This document shows positions 4,989-5,643 of a DNA stretch of 5,643 nt, in pieces. The DNA comes from a bacterium (GTDB lineage: Bacteria; Cyanobacteriota; Vampirovibrionia; Gastranaerophilales; Gastranaerophilaceae). Under the pieces are notes generated by a model that saw only the letters and a list, made by a program, of their open reading frames with translations, was not told where the DNA came from and did not search any database. The stretch spans positions 1 to 5,643 of the forward strand of contig JAFUUT010000254.1 of assembly GCA_017477685.1 (NCBI GenBank), written 5' to 3'. How positions within the stretch are numbered: position 1 is the first letter of the stretch; each line of letters starts with the position of its first letter. The position numbers and the translations under genes are program-made.

Positions 4989-5643
4989 ATGACATATTTT
5001 TATGTAGTCAATATTTGCGTAATTATCTTATTTATATGTTTGTTTTTCATAACAAGAAAAACAAATAAACGCTGGTCAAAAATAAATGATTATCTCGGTA
5101 AAGTAACAACAACTGTTGATTCTATACGATATGGTGATTTAACAACAAAAATCATTAAATCTGATCACCCGACATACCAAAATGTTACAAACAGTATTAA
5201 CCGAATGGTCGAAACTCTAAACGACAGAGAAAAGATGATTGCCGAATACCAAGCCGAACTTATGAACCAAAACAGACTCTTAGAATCTGTTATCAATTCC
5301 TTGTCTGACGGTATTCTAATAATTAACGACAAATTTGAAATCCTTAGAGCAACCCCAAAAATTCTCAAATGGTTCGGAATAAGAAAAGGCAAAAATATTA
5401 TCGGGAAAAATGTATTTGAATATATTCAACTCTCCGATGATGAAGCAGACCCGTCAAAACTTGAAAATGTGGAAATATTTATCAAACATATGCCTTCAAA
5501 TACATTTATGATAAATTCCCAACCTCTTATGCATATTGACAAAAAAAGATACGTTTTAATTATCAAAGATGTTACAACCGAAAGAGAGATTGAAACACTC
5601 AAAGCTGACTTTGTTGCAACATTAACTCATGATTTGAAAGTTC
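4989..5643 (+). CDS. Membrane-bound sensor histidine kinase, HAMP-like and PAS domains (3' truncated by window end)
   Basis: The gene runs off the window; 218 residues are visible. They show one N-terminal membrane helix (about 4-22, followed by RKTNKR) and a HAMP-like linker with GDLTTKI (49-55) and NSINRMVETL (68-77). A charged helical linker follows, then a PAS-type domain (about 96-195, with VINSLSDGILIINDKFEIL and a KDVTTERE end). Last comes the start of the HisKA dimerisation domain, where ADFVATLTHDLK (206-217) is the H-box and His214 the predicted phosphorylation site. The catalytic ATPase domain must lie beyond the window. No periplasmic sensor domain is present, so the signal is probably sensed in the membrane or by the cytoplasmic PAS domain. 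The protein is expected to phosphorylate a response regulator not seen here. The ATG at 4989 follows a strong promoter and gives the membrane helix at the N-terminus. It is divergent from the TPR-lysC operon. Confidence 0.88.
   Translation, partial: MTYFYVVNICVIILFICLFFITRKTNKRWSKINDYLGKVTTTVDSIRYGDLTTKIIKSDHPTYQNVTNSINRMVETLNDREKMIAEYQAELMNQNRLLESVINSLSDGILIINDKFEILRATPKILKWFGIRKGKNIIGKNVFEYIQLSDDEADPSKLENVEIFIKHMPSNTFMINSQPLMHIDKKRYVLIIKDVTTEREIETLKADFVATLTHDLKV

Noticed and set aside
5165..5392. Minus-strand open frame of 75 residues with hydrophobic stretches.
   Set aside because: It lies opposite the sensor kinase, whose frame shows clear HAMP-like, PAS and H-box signatures; the hydrophobicity is a reverse-complement artefact.

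Overview
The window is AT-rich (roughly one third G+C by eye) and densely coded, with small-subunit biosynthetic genes, several TTG starts, and a mix of genes with and without Shine-Dalgarno (SD) sites. The low G+C and the histidine-kinase style of the last gene (H-box read as ADFVATLTHDLK) suggest an uncultured gut-type bacterium. My best guess is Candidatus Gastranaerophilales (Melainabacteria, the non-photosynthetic relatives of Cyanobacteria). This is inference from protein style, and a low-GC Firmicute is not excluded. The aspartate kinase has only one ACT pair, unlike the four-ACT enzyme of photosynthetic Cyanobacteria.

Left part, plus strand (1-2140). A 190-base leader region holds a hairpin, an AT palindrome and a good promoter set so close to aroK that the mRNA may be leaderless. 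Then come aroK (shikimate kinase) and aroB (3-dehydroquinate synthase), overlapping by one base, two steps of the shikimate pathway to aromatic amino acids. Just after aroB lies a small HxlR-type winged-helix regulator, which may have its own weak promoter. Its stop overlaps the stop of the convergent lysC by four bases.

Middle part, minus strand (2137-4891). A cytoplasmic protein made almost entirely of tetratricopeptide (TPR) repeats is followed after one base by lysC (aspartate kinase, first step to lysine, threonine, methionine and diaminopimelate). Both start with TTG. lysC carries a strong internal SD and in-frame ATG at codon 248, just before its ACT domains. This is the arrangement used by Bacillus subtilis and Corynebacterium glutamicum to make a separate regulatory beta subunit.

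Right part (4892-5643). A compact divergent promoter region has a shared palindromic -10 (TATAATTATA). It serves the TPR-lysC operon to the left and, to the right, a membrane-anchored PAS-containing sensor histidine kinase that is cut off by the window end just after its phospho-acceptor histidine.

No mobile element, CRISPR array, tRNA, rRNA or obvious defence system is visible. The window is mostly core metabolism. The points most worth checking are the internal lysC start, the symmetric bidirectional promoter, and the possible leaderless starts of aroK and the HxlR gene.
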